A program made the translations under genes and the position numbers. Source: DATJGS01 sp035494735 (GTDB taxonomy: Bacteria > Eisenbacteria > RBG-16-71-46). Taken from it: a stretch of DNA of 64,000 nt. Shown here piece after piece: positions 17,102 to 25,809 of this stretch; position 1 is the first letter of the stretch, and each line of letters begins with the position of its first letter. Where the stretch lies: assembly GCA_035494735.1 (NCBI GenBank), contig DATJGS010000010.1, forward strand, positions 186,001 to 250,000. The letters run 5' to 3'. The notes under the pieces are model-generated. The model searched no databases. It worked only from the letters and a program-made list of their open reading frames with translations, and was not told the origin of the DNA.

Positions 17102-18661
17102 TCAGTCCGCGAGGTGCTCGGGGCGCAGCAGGTCGAGCACGGTCTTGACCGGGTTGAACACGGCGAGCGGAACCTCGACGAACCGCGTGCCCCAGTGGGC
17201 CATCGCCCCGTTCCACAGCCCGGGCCGTTCGAGCGCGCGCAGTTCGCGGCCGTACGCGCTCTTGCGCGTCAGGATCGCCGCGTCGGGGTCCACGAAGCGC
17301 GCGATGTCGACGCGCTCGCCGCTCGGCTCGCGCAGCGCGCACACCATGAACACCGGATTGAAGTGCGTGCTGCGCGCGAACACGTCGCGCTGCGCGGGGT
17401 CGTCGCGCACTTCCGCGCTCTCGACGATCTGCCGCGTCACCCCGCCGTCCGGCTGCTTGACCCAGAACGGACCGCCGCCCGGCTCGCCGGTGTTGGGCAC
17501 CATGCCGCACACGCGCAGCGGCCGGCGCAGCGCGGCGCGCGCCCACGCGCGCAGCTCCTCGAGCGTGCGGCCCTCCGGCCCGCCCTTCGGCAGGCCGCCG
17601 AGCTCGCGCTGCGCGAACGCGAGCGCGCTCGTGATCGTCGACACGTCGGCCTCGCCCTCCAGGCGCTCGAGGTGCGTCGTCACCATCGACTGGGTCTCGA
17701 GGAGCAGCCCCGTCAACCGGCGCATCCACTCGAGCGTCGGCGCGCGATGCGCGGCGTTCGCCACATTGTCGATGTTCTTGAGCGTGACGAGGTCGCCGCC
17801 CGAATCGGCCAGGTTCTCGATCAGCGCGCCGTGCCCGGCCGGGCGCAGCACGAGGACGCCGGACGGATCGCGGAACGGGCCGCCTTCCAGGTCCACGGCC
17901 AGCGTGTCCGTGCTCGAGTGCTGCACCGAGAAGCCGACGGAGAAGCGCCGCCCGTCGCGCTCCAGGTCGCCGCGCACGGCGGCGAGGCGCGCTTCGAATC
18001 CGGCGAGGTGCTGGGGCGAGACGGTGAAGTGCAGGCGCACGTCGCCGGCCGCGTCGGCGGCGAGCGCGCCGGCCTCGGCGAGGTGCTCCTCGAACGCCGT
18101 GCGCACGCCGCCCGCGTCGCGGTGGAACGCGAGCAGCCCCTTCGGGCGCTCGGCGTAGCCGAGTCCCGACGGGTCGAGCAGCGCGCCGAGCAGTTCCTCG
18201 AGCAGGCCCGCGTCGCGCAGCCCGGCCAGCGACGCGCCGCCGCGCGCCAGGAACTCGTCGAGTTCGCTCGCGAACGCGAAGTCCGTGAGCTGCTGGATGA
18301 GCGCGAGCGTGCCGCGTGCCTCGGCCGAACCGCCCGCGGCCGCGGCCTCGAGCGCGGCGCGCGTCAACGGCCGGATGCCGGCGCGGCACACCATCGCCTC
18401 GCGGAACATGCGGGTGGCGGCGCCCGACGCCGGGACGAACGCGCTGACCCGACCGGCCGCCGCGGCCATCTCGTGCAGCGCCTCGAGCGCCGCGAAGCGC
18501 CGGGGGTCGATGCGCTCGATGCCGTCGCCCGCGGTGCACGGGCGCACCAGTTCCGGCCCCGGCGGCGGGTGGCGCAGCAGCGCGAGCTGGCGCTCGGCCT
18601 CGTCAGCGCCGATGCCGGCCTCGTGCAGGCGCGCCAGGTCGCGCGGCGAGAGCGCGTTCAC
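17102..18661 (-). CDS. DUF4301 family protein
   Basis: A 519-residue protein of the DUF4301 family, recognised from FVPASGAATRMFREAM near residue 77, KGLLAFH, GFSVQHSSTDTLAV, LRPAGHGALIENL and LKNIDNVANAAH. The family occurs mainly in Bacteroidetes and relatives; parts resemble sugar nucleotidyltransferases, but no reaction is established. The GTG start overlaps the preceding gene's stop as GTGA. It ends a four-gene run, folE-GT2-flavoprotein-DUF4301, whose common role is not evident. Confidence 0.88.
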   Translation of the reverse strand: MNALSPRDLARLHEAGIGADEAERQLALLRHPPPGPELVRPCTAGDGIERIDPRRFAALEALHEMAAAAGRVSAFVPASGAATRMFREAMVCRAGIRPLTRAALEAAAAGGSAEARGTLALIQQLTDFAFASELDEFLARGGASLAGLRDAGLLEELLGALLDPSGLGYAERPKGLLAFHRDAGGVRTAFEEHLAEAGALAADAAGDVRLHFTVSPQHLAGFEARLAAVRGDLERDGRRFSVGFSVQHSSTDTLAVDLEGGPFRDPSGVLVLRPAGHGALIENLADSGGDLVTLKNIDNVANAAHRAPTLEWMRRLTGLLLETQSMVTTHLERLEGEADVSTITSALAFAQRELGGLPKGGPEGRTLEELRAWARAALRRPLRVCGMVPNTGEPGGGPFWVKQPDGGVTRQIVESAEVRDDPAQRDVFARSTHFNPVFMVCALREPSGERVDIARFVDPDAAILTRKSAYGRELRALERPGLWNGAMAHWGTRFVEVPLAVFNPVKTVLDLLRPEHLAD

Positions 18662-19572
18662 GGGCGCCTCAGCCAGTCGCGCAGCGCGGCCACGGCGCGC
18701 GCCGCCTGCCCCGCGGCCACGCTCACCGCGAACGGGCGCGGCCGCGTGACGTCGCCCGCCGCCCACACGCGCGGCGACGACGTGCGTCCGACCGGATCGG
18801 CGCGCACGAAGCCCTCCGCGTCGCAGTCGACCTGACCGCGGCACCACGTCGTGTTCGGCACGTTGCCGACCTTGATCACGACGCCTTCGACGGCCAGCGT
18901 CTCGACCCCGTCCGGACCCTCGAGCCGCGCGCCGCGCACGCGGCCGTCGCCCTCGACGGCCCTCACTTCGGTGCGCTCGCGCAACGCGATCGCCGGCGTC
19001 GCCGCGACGCGCGCGCGGAACTCGGCGCGAGCCCGCACCGCGCCGCGCACCGCGAGCGTCACGCGCGAGCCGGCCGACGCCAGGTTCAGCGCGTTCTCGA
19101 ACGCGGCGTCGCCACCGCCCACGACCAGCACGTCGCGGCCCGCGAGCTGCGCGTGGTCACGCGTCGCCGAGTACGTCACGCCGCGCCCCTCGAACTCGGT
19201 CTCCCCCGGCACGCCGAGCCGGCGGCGGCTGAGCCCGGTCGCGATCAGCGCGGTGCGTGCGGCGTGCGGCGCGCCCGACGCGTCGCGCACCGTGACGCCG
19301 TCGGGCGAGGGCTCGAGCGCCGTGGCCACGACGCCGAGCCGGATCGAAGCGTGCTCGGCCTCGAGCTGTTGCGCCATCGACGCGGCCAGCGCGCGGCCGT
19401 CGCCCGACGTCACGCCGACGACTTCGCGCGGATGGAAGTGCACGCGCAGCAGCTGGCCGCCGACTTCCGCACCGGCGTCGAGGGCGAGCGCGTCGAGCCC
19501 GAACGTGCGCGCCCACAGCACCGCCGAAGCGCCGGCCGGACCGAGCCCGACGATCACCAGGTCGTGGGTCAC
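18658..19572 (-). CDS. Thioredoxin-reductase-like flavoprotein lacking CxxC
   Basis: A 304-residue two-domain NAD(P)H/FAD oxidoreductase of the thioredoxin reductase fold: FAD site VGLGPAGAS near residue 8, NAD(P)H site VVGGGDAAFENAL near 151, and a final AAGDVTRP FAD contact. Where thioredoxin reductase carries CxxC it reads TYSATRD, so it cannot reduce thioredoxin; it is more like ferredoxin/flavodoxin-NADP or bacillithiol-type reductases. GTG 19572 overlaps the GT2 stop as GTGA, and its own stop overlaps the DUF4301 start. Substrate unknown. Confidence 0.88.
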   Translation of the reverse strand: MTHDLVIVGLGPAGASAVLWARTFGLDALALDAGAEVGGQLLRVHFHPREVVGVTSGDGRALAASMAQQLEAEHASIRLGVVATALEPSPDGVTVRDASGAPHAARTALIATGLSRRRLGVPGETEFEGRGVTYSATRDHAQLAGRDVLVVGGGDAAFENALNLASAGSRVTLAVRGAVRARAEFRARVAATPAIALRERTEVRAVEGDGRVRGARLEGPDGVETLAVEGVVIKVGNVPNTTWCRGQVDCDAEGFVRADPVGRTSSPRVWAAGDVTRPRPFAVSVAAGQAARAVAALRDWLRRP

Positions 19573-20339
19573 GATCCGGCCTGGGCCGCGCCCAGCGCTT
19601 CCGCGACTTCCCAGAACGTCTTGATCTCGAGCGGCGGCAGGCCGTGGCGCTCGGCGAGCCGGTCGAGGCACTCGCGGCGCTCGGGCCCGCGCTCGTGCGA
19701 CGCGTGCCCGGCGTGGCGCATGCGCACTTCCACGGTGACGCCGGCGACGCGGCGCGGCTGCGTCACGCGCGCGGCGCGCAGCAGGAAGTCCCAGTCCTCG
19801 GAGAAGCGGAAGCTCTCGTCGAATCCGCCGAGTTCCGTGAACAACGTGCGGCGCACGGCCAGGGCGCTCGGCGGGATGTAGTCGTCGTGGCGCATCCACT
19901 CCGGGTCCCACTCGCGCGCGATCAGGCGGCGTTCCAGCTCGACGCGCGCGCCGCGCGACTCGAGGATCTCGCGCATCACGACCGCGTCGCGATAGGCCAG
20001 CGCGACATCGGGGTTCACGAACGCCTGGGCCAGGCCCTCCAGGTGTTCGGGGCGCCACACGTCGTCGTCGTCGAGGAACGCGAGCACGTCGCCGTGCGCG
20101 CCGCGGGCCGCGGCGTTGCGCGCGCCCGCGGCGTGCGCGCAGTCGCATTCCAGCAGCACGACTTCCAGCGCCTCGAGCTCCGCGGCCGCCTCCGTCACCG
20201 GGATCACGCCGTCGTTCGCGATGCGCACTTCGCGCGGCTCCAGGCGCTGCGCCGCGACGGACGCGAGCGCGTCGGCCAGGAGCTGGGGGCGATCGCGCGT
20301 CACCACGATCACGCTCACCGACGGCAGGCCGGCGCTCAC
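19569..20339 (-). CDS. GT2 glycosyltransferase
   Basis: A 256-residue family 2 glycosyltransferase with an N-terminal GT-A fold: SVIVVTRDRPQLLADAL near residue 10, the metal-binding FLDDDDVW near residue 88, and FTELGGFDESFRFSEDWDFLLR in the acceptor region. It should transfer a sugar from a nucleotide donor at the cytoplasmic face. The GTG at 20339 follows the folE stop by 8 bp; no ATG is available nearby. Acceptor unknown; it sits apart from the large polysaccharide locus. Confidence 0.85.
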   Translation of the reverse strand: MSAGLPSVSVIVVTRDRPQLLADALASVAAQRLEPREVRIANDGVIPVTEAAAELEALEVVLLECDCAHAAGARNAAARGAHGDVLAFLDDDDVWRPEHLEGLAQAFVNPDVALAYRDAVVMREILESRGARVELERRLIAREWDPEWMRHDDYIPPSALAVRRTLFTELGGFDESFRFSEDWDFLLRAARVTQPRRVAGVTVEVRMRHAGHASHERGPERRECLDRLAERHGLPPLEIKTFWEVAEALGAAQAGS

Positions 20340-20347
20340 GATCGCGC

Positions 20348-20917
20348 TCAGCCTTCGCGCGTCAGGCGCAGCGCGTCCGACCAGCGCGCCTCGGTGAGCA
20401 GCCCGCGCACGGTGCGCGTCTCGACCAGGCCCTGCCGGCGCACGCCGCGCATCTCCATGCACAGGTGGCGCGCTTCGAGGACGACGGCCACGCCGCGCGG
20501 GTGGACGGCGCGCTCCAGGTGGTCGGCGATCTCGGCGCCCATGCGCTCCTGCAGTTGTGGGCGGCGCGCGTAGCGCTCGAGCAGACGGGCCAGGCCGCTG
20601 ATCCCGAGCAGCCGCTCCCCCGGCAGGTAGGCGATGAGCGCGCGCCCGAAGAACGGCGCGAAGTGGTGCACGCACATCGAGTGGAACGCCAGGTCGCGCA
20701 CCAGCACGAGGTCGTTCGCGCCGTCGCACGGGAACGTGGCGAGTTCCGGCTCGTCGGCGGCGGCGAGGCCGGAAAACGCCTCCGCGTACAGGTCCGCGAC
20801 GCGTGCCGGGGTGGCGTTCAGCTCGGGCTCGCGCGCCGGATCCAGGCCCAACGCGCGGATCAGATCCGCGACCGCCTGTTCGGCGGCCCGGCGGTCGGCC
20901 GGCGGCTCCCAACCCAC
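20348..20917 (-). CDS. folE: GTP cyclohydrolase I
   Basis: A 189-residue GTP cyclohydrolase I, first enzyme of tetrahydrofolate/pterin synthesis (GTP to dihydroneopterin triphosphate). Zinc and active-site residues are clear in FHSMCVHHFAPF and ARHLCMEMRGV, with LLGISGLARLLERYARRPQ and HPRGVAV as in the family. The open frame runs back into the tRNA-Gly gene, so that longer start is false; GTG 20917, five nt after a GGGGAGG, was chosen. It follows the tRNA and its terminator-like hairpin. Confidence 0.93.
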   Translation of the reverse strand: MGWEPPADRRAAEQAVADLIRALGLDPAREPELNATPARVADLYAEAFSGLAAADEPELATFPCDGANDLVLVRDLAFHSMCVHHFAPFFGRALIAYLPGERLLGISGLARLLERYARRPQLQERMGAEIADHLERAVHPRGVAVVLEARHLCMEMRGVRRQGLVETRTVRGLLTEARWSDALRLTREG

Positions 20918-20930
20918 GCGCACCTCCCCG

Positions 20931-20963
20931 AAAACACGAGCGGGGCCGGCAGTAGCCGGCCCC
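20931..20963 (-). terminator. Terminator-like hairpin after tRNA-Gly
   Basis: A perfect 9-bp stem GGGGCCGGC/GCCGGCCCC (20942-20950 with 20955-20963) with a 4-nt loop lies 7 nt past the tRNA. On the minus strand it is followed by GCTCGTG and four T residues (20934-20931). The T-run is short and displaced, so termination may be partial, leaving read-through into folE. Confidence 0.5.
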
Positions 20964-20970
20964 GCGAAGA

Positions 20971-21047
20971 TGGAGCGGAAGACGGGATTTGAACCCGCGA
21001 CATCCACCTTGGCAAGGTGGCGCTCTACCGGTCTGAGCTACTTCCGC
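20971..21047 (-). tRNA. tRNA-Gly(GCC)
   Basis: On the minus strand the transcript begins GCGGAAG and ends CTTCCGC-T-CCA, a 7-bp acceptor stem with encoded CCA (20973-20971). The anticodon arm is CCACC-TTGCCAA-GGTGG, giving anticodon GCC (glycine). The D arm contains AGCTCAG and the T arm GCGGGTTCAAATCCCGT. The mature 3' end without CCA is at 20974. Confidence 0.97.
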
Positions 21048-21067
21048 TCAAAGAATGAGCGGCGGGG

Positions 21068-21097
21068 ACTATAGCGAGCGCGCCCGAAGGGCGTCAA
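21068..21097 (-). promoter_or_regulatory. Strong sigma-70-like promoter of tRNA-Gly
   Basis: Minus strand TTGACG (21097-21092), 18-nt spacer, TATAGT (21073-21068): five of six matches in each box. The start near 21061 leaves a 14-nt 5' leader before the tRNA. Confidence 0.75.
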
Positions 21098-21120
21098 GAC
21101 GGGCGACGCCGCACACGCGC

Positions 21121-21149
21121 TGGCGCCACGCGCTCCGAAACCCTATAAC
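21121..21149 (+). promoter_or_regulatory. Possible promoter of aspartate kinase, leaderless
   Basis: TATAAC (21144-21149) lies only 8 nt before the ATG at 21158; a weak TGGCGC is 17 nt upstream of it. If used, the message would begin at or next to the start codon, and indeed no Shine-Dalgarno sequence precedes this ATG. Confidence 0.4.
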
Positions 21150-21157
21150 TCCCGGCC

Positions 21158-22357
21158 ATGTCGCTCCTCGTCCAGAAGTACGGAGGCACGTCGGTCGATG
21201 GCGCGGAGCGCATCCGCGCCGTGGCGCGTCGCGTCGCCGACGCGCACGGCGCGGGCCACGAAACCGTCGTCGTGGTCTCTGCGATGGGCCACGAGACCGA
21301 TCGCCTGCTCGCGCTGGCGCGCGACGTGTCGGCGCGGCCGAATCGTCGCGAGCTGGACATGCTGCTGACGACCGGCGAGCGCGTGTCGATGGCGCTGCTC
21401 GCCATGGCGCTCGGCGATCTCGCGGTGCCGGCCATCTCGTTCACCGGCTCGCAGAGCGGCATCCTCACCGACGCCGCGCACAACGCGGCGCGCATCGTCG
21501 ACATCCGCCCCGAGCGCATTCGTGCCGAGCTGGCGAAGGGCCGCGTCGTCATCGTGGCCGGATTCCAGGGCGTGAACCCCGAGACCAAGGAGATCACGAC
21601 GCTCGGCCGCGGCGGCTCCGACACGTCGGCCGTGGCGCTGACCGCCGCGCTCGGGCCCGGGCGCTGCGAGATCTACACCGACGTGGACGGCGTGATGACC
21701 GCGGATCCGCGCCTCGTGCCGGCCGCGCGCCGGCTGCCGCGGATCTCGTATCGGCTGTGCTCGACGCTGGCCCACCTCGGCGCCGGCGTGCTGCATCCGC
21801 GCTGCGTCGATCTGGCCGCGAAACACCGCGTGCCGCTCGAGGTGCGCTCTTCGTTCAACGCCAACCCCGGCACCCAACTCGTGGAGGACGACGTGGAAGG
21901 ACCCGGCGTGATCGCGGTGACGCACCGCGACGACTGCTCGATCGCGATCGCGGAAGGGACGTCCGGCGGCAAGGGCGAGCCGCGCGGCATCCTGGAAGCC
22001 GTGGCGCGCGAGTATCCGAACCTGGAACTCATCGCCCACGAGCAGGACACCGACGCGCACGGCGCCATCGTGTGGATCGGCGGCCGCGACGACACGGCGT
22101 CGCTCGAGAAGAACTTCCGCGCGCTGAGAGGCCCGGGCGGCGAGTGGAAGATCAACGTCGAGCACGGCACGGCGTTCGTGTCCGCGGTCGGACTGGGCCT
22201 GGGCGCGCGCGAAGCGGCGGCCGGCGAAGCCGCGCTCGAGAAGGCCGGCGTGCCCATGATCGCGCTGCGCGTCACGCCGACCGCGCTCGTCTTCCGCGTG
22301 CCCGGCGGCCGCGCCGCGGACGCGGTGAAGGCGCTGCATCGGGGGCTGCTCGCCTAG
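21158..22357 (+). CDS. lysC: Aspartate kinase
   Basis: A 399-residue aspartokinase, phosphorylating aspartate at the head of lysine, threonine and methionine synthesis. The N-terminal kinase signature VQKYGGTSV is at residues 5-13, with TTGERVSMALLAMAL and GRGGSDTSAVAL for substrate and ATP, and a C-terminal ACT-domain region (from about residue 250) for feedback control. ATG 21158 has no ribosome site and a -10-like TATAAC just upstream. Its TAG stop shares a CTAG with the convergent GT-C gene. No other lysine-pathway gene is adjacent. Confidence 0.95.
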   Translation: MSLLVQKYGGTSVDGAERIRAVARRVADAHGAGHETVVVVSAMGHETDRLLALARDVSARPNRRELDMLLTTGERVSMALLAMALGDLAVPAISFTGSQSGILTDAAHNAARIVDIRPERIRAELAKGRVVIVAGFQGVNPETKEITTLGRGGSDTSAVALTAALGPGRCEIYTDVDGVMTADPRLVPAARRLPRISYRLCSTLAHLGAGVLHPRCVDLAAKHRVPLEVRSSFNANPGTQLVEDDVEGPGVIAVTHRDDCSIAIAEGTSGGKGEPRGILEAVAREYPNLELIAHEQDTDAHGAIVWIGGRDDTASLEKNFRALRGPGGEWKINVEHGTAFVSAVGLGLGAREAAAGEAALEKAGVPMIALRVTPTALVFRVPGGRAADAVKALHRGLLA

Positions 22358-24234
22358 TTCGGCGGCGCCGCGTCGTCCGCGCCGGGCCGCGCGCCGGCCA
22401 GGGTCTGTTTCACCGCGCCCGCGCGCGGCTCGTTCGGCCAGCGCCTGAGGAACTCGCGGCCCGCGGACTCGGCGGTCGCGCGGTCGCCGGTCACGGCGGC
22501 CACGGTGACGCGGCCGAACAGCGCGTCGGGCAGGGTGTCGCCGCGCGCCAGCGAGCGCACGAACAGCGAGTCCGCGCCCGCGAACTGGCGCAGGCGCAGC
22601 TTGAAGTAGCCGAGCTCGGCGAGCGCGACGCTGCCGTGGCCGATCCAGCGCGCGCTGCCGTCGCCGCGGTACAGCAGCGCCTCGGCGTCCTCCCACTCCC
22701 TCGGCAGATCCGTGCCGAAGCCGGCGTAGCGCAGGCCCGGCTTGAGCACGCGGATCGCGTCGCCGCCGGCGAGCGCGGCCTGCAGAGGGACGTAGCCGTG
22801 CACTTCGTACCCGGTCGTGTCGACGAGCGCGAAGCGCCGGTACGGCGACGGATTCACGTAAGCGATACGCGAGCCCGCGGGCACGTGCAGCGTATCGAGC
22901 GTCGCGGCGACGTGGCTCAGCAGGCGGCTGTCGCGCATCACGCGGTCCGCCGGGAAGTCGCCGATGCGCGCGGTCTCGCGTTCCAGCACGGCCGCGAAGT
23001 CGCGCGCGACCATGGCGACGAGCGCGAGCGCCAGCACCCAGCCGAGCGCGCGGTGACGCGCGGCCAGGCGTTCGCCGATCGCCGCCGCGACCCAGCACGC
23101 GCCGGCCCACGGCAGGTACAGGTAGTAGAGATACGTGTGGTTCGCGAGAAGCAGCAGGGGCGCGAGCAGCACGAGGAACCACGCCGCGCCGGCGCGCAGC
23201 GCCCGCGCCGAGAACGCCCGGCCGTACGCGGCGAGCGCGACGAGCAACGCGAGCAGCGGCAGCGCGACGCCCCAGGCCAGCGGGTCGATCGCGGCCGATG
23301 CGTCGGGGATCGCGGGACGCCACGGCGCGGACCAGGCCACGTACGTGCCCAGGTTGCCGAGCCAGACGAGGGGATTCGCGCTCGGCGTGTACGCCGCGCC
23401 GCCGATCCAGTCCACGCTGCGCAACGTGACGAGGAGCGCGAGCGCGAACGTGGCGGCGACGATCGACAGCACGACGAGCGGCCGCGGCGTCGCGCGCCGC
23501 GCCATCGCGCGCCAGCCCACGCCGAGCGCCGCGGCGCATGCGAGCGGGAGCAGCAGCGCGGTCTCCTTCGACAGCAGCGCCAGCACGAACGCGACAGCCG
23601 ACAGCGCGAGCGTCACGCCCGAGCCGCGCGCGTTCGCGGCGCCGGACGCGGCGCGCGAACCGGCGCCGTGCGCCGCCGGGCCCGCGGGCAGGCCGGCCGC
23701 GGCGAGACCGCGCTCGAACGCGATCAGCGCGAACGTCGTCACCATCAGCTCGCCCCCGCCGCTCACCCAGTGGAGCGGCGTGAACGCGATCGACGTGCTG
23801 CCGAACAGCACGGCGGCCGCAGCCGCCGCCGGCCTGGCGAGCCCGAGACGCCGCGCCGCGCGATACACGAGCACGACGTTCAGCGCGTGCAGCACGAGAT
23901 TCGCCGCGTGATAGGGCGCCGGATTCAGCCCGAACGCGGCGTGCAGCGCGCGCCAGCGCAACGGTCCCGACAGCAGCCGGGCGATCGTCCACTGCGTCGG
24001 CTCGATCCCCGACGCGCGCGCCAGGAACACGATGTCATCGCCCGCGAAGAACGTGCCGAGTGCGCTCGCATACAGCGCGAGCGCCAGCGCCACGCCCGGC
24101 CAAGGGCCCGCGAGCGCGAGCGCGCGCGTCGGCCACGGCTCGCGCTTCGGTTTCTTGGATCGCGGCGCGCGCGCGGGGCGGGTGCCGTGGGGCTTCGGGT
24201 CCGGCGCGCCCGGCGGGCGGCCCGCGGCGTTCAC
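22354..24234 (-). CDS. GT-C type membrane glycosyltransferase with TPR-like tail
   Basis: A 626-residue polytopic membrane protein. A basic Pro-rich head (1-45) leads to ALGTFFAGDDIVFLARA, an acidic pair in the first outer loop typical of GT-C enzymes, then about ten transmembrane helices, and from about residue 455 a soluble periplasmic part with helical TPR-like stretches (DALFGRVTVAAVTGDRATAESAG). Such proteins use polyprenyl-phosphate sugars to glycosylate lipids or proteins; acceptor unknown. GTG 24234 overlaps the glgA stop as GTGA. It is last in the galT-glgA operon. Confidence 0.75.
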   Translation of the reverse strand: MNAAGRPPGAPDPKPHGTRPARAPRSKKPKREPWPTRALALAGPWPGVALALALYASALGTFFAGDDIVFLARASGIEPTQWTIARLLSGPLRWRALHAAFGLNPAPYHAANLVLHALNVVLVYRAARRLGLARPAAAAAAVLFGSTSIAFTPLHWVSGGGELMVTTFALIAFERGLAAAGLPAGPAAHGAGSRAASGAANARGSGVTLALSAVAFVLALLSKETALLLPLACAAALGVGWRAMARRATPRPLVVLSIVAATFALALLVTLRSVDWIGGAAYTPSANPLVWLGNLGTYVAWSAPWRPAIPDASAAIDPLAWGVALPLLALLVALAAYGRAFSARALRAGAAWFLVLLAPLLLLANHTYLYYLYLPWAGACWVAAAIGERLAARHRALGWVLALALVAMVARDFAAVLERETARIGDFPADRVMRDSRLLSHVAATLDTLHVPAGSRIAYVNPSPYRRFALVDTTGYEVHGYVPLQAALAGGDAIRVLKPGLRYAGFGTDLPREWEDAEALLYRGDGSARWIGHGSVALAELGYFKLRLRQFAGADSLFVRSLARGDTLPDALFGRVTVAAVTGDRATAESAGREFLRRWPNEPRAGAVKQTLAGARPGADDAAPPN

Positions 24235-25790
24235 GCCCCGACCTTTGAGCGGAAGTCCATGAGCCGGCGCACCGAGTCGAGCGTGGGCGGGCCGTCGCGC
24301 TCGAGCGTCACGCGCGTCGCCGCGTACAGCGCCTCGTAGCCTTCGGCGCTGGCGCGCCACGAGAAATCCCGGGCCATGCCGTTCAACTGGAGCTTCAGCC
24401 ACAGCTCGTGCTGGCGGTGGAGCGCGAGCGCGTGGCGCAGCGCCGTCAGCATGTCCTCCGCCGCGAAGCGCTCGAAGCGGAACCCCGTGCCCTCGCCCGT
24501 CAGCGGATCGAACTCGGTGACGGTGTCGGCGAGGCCGCCGACCGCGCGCACCACCGGCACCGTGCCGTAGCGCATGCTGTACATCTGATTGAGTCCGCAC
24601 GGCTCGTAGCGCGACGGCATGAGGAAGAGATCGCTGCCGGCCTCGATCTGGTGCGCGAACGGCTCGTCGTAGCCCTCGCGGTAGTGCACGCGTTCCGGGT
24701 GGCGCTTCGCGAGCCGGCGCATCAGCTCGACGTAGCGCGCCGGACCGCTGCCCAGCACGACGAGGCGCATCTCCAGTTCGACGAGGTCGTCGGCCGCCTC
24801 CTCGATCAGATCGAAGCCCTTCTGCTCGACGAGGCGCGACACCATGCCGACGATCGGCCACGGCGATGACGCCGGCCAGCCGCACGCGGTCGCCAGTGCG
24901 ACGCGGTTCGCCGACTTGCCGCCCAGGTGCTCGCGGTCGTAGTGCGCGGGCAGGTGCGGATCGGTCGCGGGATTCCACACGTCGACGTCGATGCCGTTCA
25001 GGATGCCGGTCACGTCCGCGCTGCGCCGGCGCAGCACGCCTTCGAGACCGGCGCCGAACTCCGGGCTCTTCTGGATCTCGCGCGCGTACTGCGGGCTCAC
25101 CGTCGTGATCGCGTCCGCGAACGCGAGGCCGACTTTCATCTCGTTCACGCGGCCCCAGTACTCGAACGGGCTGCCCGCGTAGAACTGGTCGAGCGCAAAG
25201 CCGGCCAGCCCGAGCACCCAGTTGTCGACGATGCCCTGGTAGCCGAGATTGTGGATCGTGAACACGCTCGCCGCGCCCGAAAACGTGAGGTCGTACGCCT
25301 CGTGCGTGCGCATGAAGCACGGCGCCCACGCCGCCTGGTGGTCGTGCGCGTGGACGACGTCGATCCGCTCGCCGAGCAGCTTGAGCCCCTCGATCGCGGC
25401 GCGCGTGAAGAACAGGAAGCGCTCGGCGCTGTCGGGGTAGCCTTCGCCGCTCTTGGGGTCGTCGTACACGCCGTCGCGCGCGAAGAAGCGCCGCTCGCCG
25501 GCGTGCTCGACGAGCAGCACGCGGGGGCCCGCGGCCGGCGGCTCGAGCAGGCGCAGCCGCGCCGGCTCGCGGCTCACGCCCCACGGCACCCAGCGCTCGG
25601 CCAGGTCGCGCAGCGCCCAGCCGGCGGGCGCGCGCAGCGTCTTGTAGTGGGGCAGGGCGACGACGACGCGGTGCCCGGCCAGCGCCTGCTCGTGGGCCAG
25701 GGCGCCGACCACGTCGGCCAGCCCGCCGACCTTGACCAGCGGCGCCATCTCGCTCGCCAGATGGGCGATGGTGAGCGGCGTCCGCGTCAT
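24231..25790 (-). CDS. glgA: Glycogen/starch synthase (GT5)
   Basis: A 519-residue GT5 glucan synthase that extends alpha-1,4-glucan from ADP- or UDP-glucose. The donor-binding KVGGLADVVGAL is at residues 20-31; HAHDHQAAW, FTIHNLGYQG and the C-terminal MPSRYEPCGLNQMYSM with GGLADTV are all present, so it is full-length. It lies between galT (19 bp upstream) and the GT-C gene (GTGA overlap). No glgC or branching enzyme is seen here. Confidence 0.94.
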   Translation of the reverse strand: MTRTPLTIAHLASEMAPLVKVGGLADVVGALAHEQALAGHRVVVALPHYKTLRAPAGWALRDLAERWVPWGVSREPARLRLLEPPAAGPRVLLVEHAGERRFFARDGVYDDPKSGEGYPDSAERFLFFTRAAIEGLKLLGERIDVVHAHDHQAAWAPCFMRTHEAYDLTFSGAASVFTIHNLGYQGIVDNWVLGLAGFALDQFYAGSPFEYWGRVNEMKVGLAFADAITTVSPQYAREIQKSPEFGAGLEGVLRRRSADVTGILNGIDVDVWNPATDPHLPAHYDREHLGGKSANRVALATACGWPASSPWPIVGMVSRLVEQKGFDLIEEAADDLVELEMRLVVLGSGPARYVELMRRLAKRHPERVHYREGYDEPFAHQIEAGSDLFLMPSRYEPCGLNQMYSMRYGTVPVVRAVGGLADTVTEFDPLTGEGTGFRFERFAAEDMLTALRHALALHRQHELWLKLQLNGMARDFSWRASAEGYEALYAATRVTLERDGPPTLDSVRRLMDFRSKVGA

Positions 25791-25809
25791 GCGAAACCTC
25801 CGCCGAAGC

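Noticed and set aside
20348..21007. Long start of folE reaching into the tRNA-Gly gene
   Set aside because: The first 30 codons are the tRNA and its terminator hairpin; GTG 20917 has a proper ribosome site.
21055..24339. A 1094-codon open frame on the plus strand over lysC and the GT-C gene
   Set aside because: It is Arg/Ala/Gly-rich with no domain, starts within the tRNA promoter region and is antisense or out of frame to clear genes; typical of GC-rich DNA where off-frame stops are rare.
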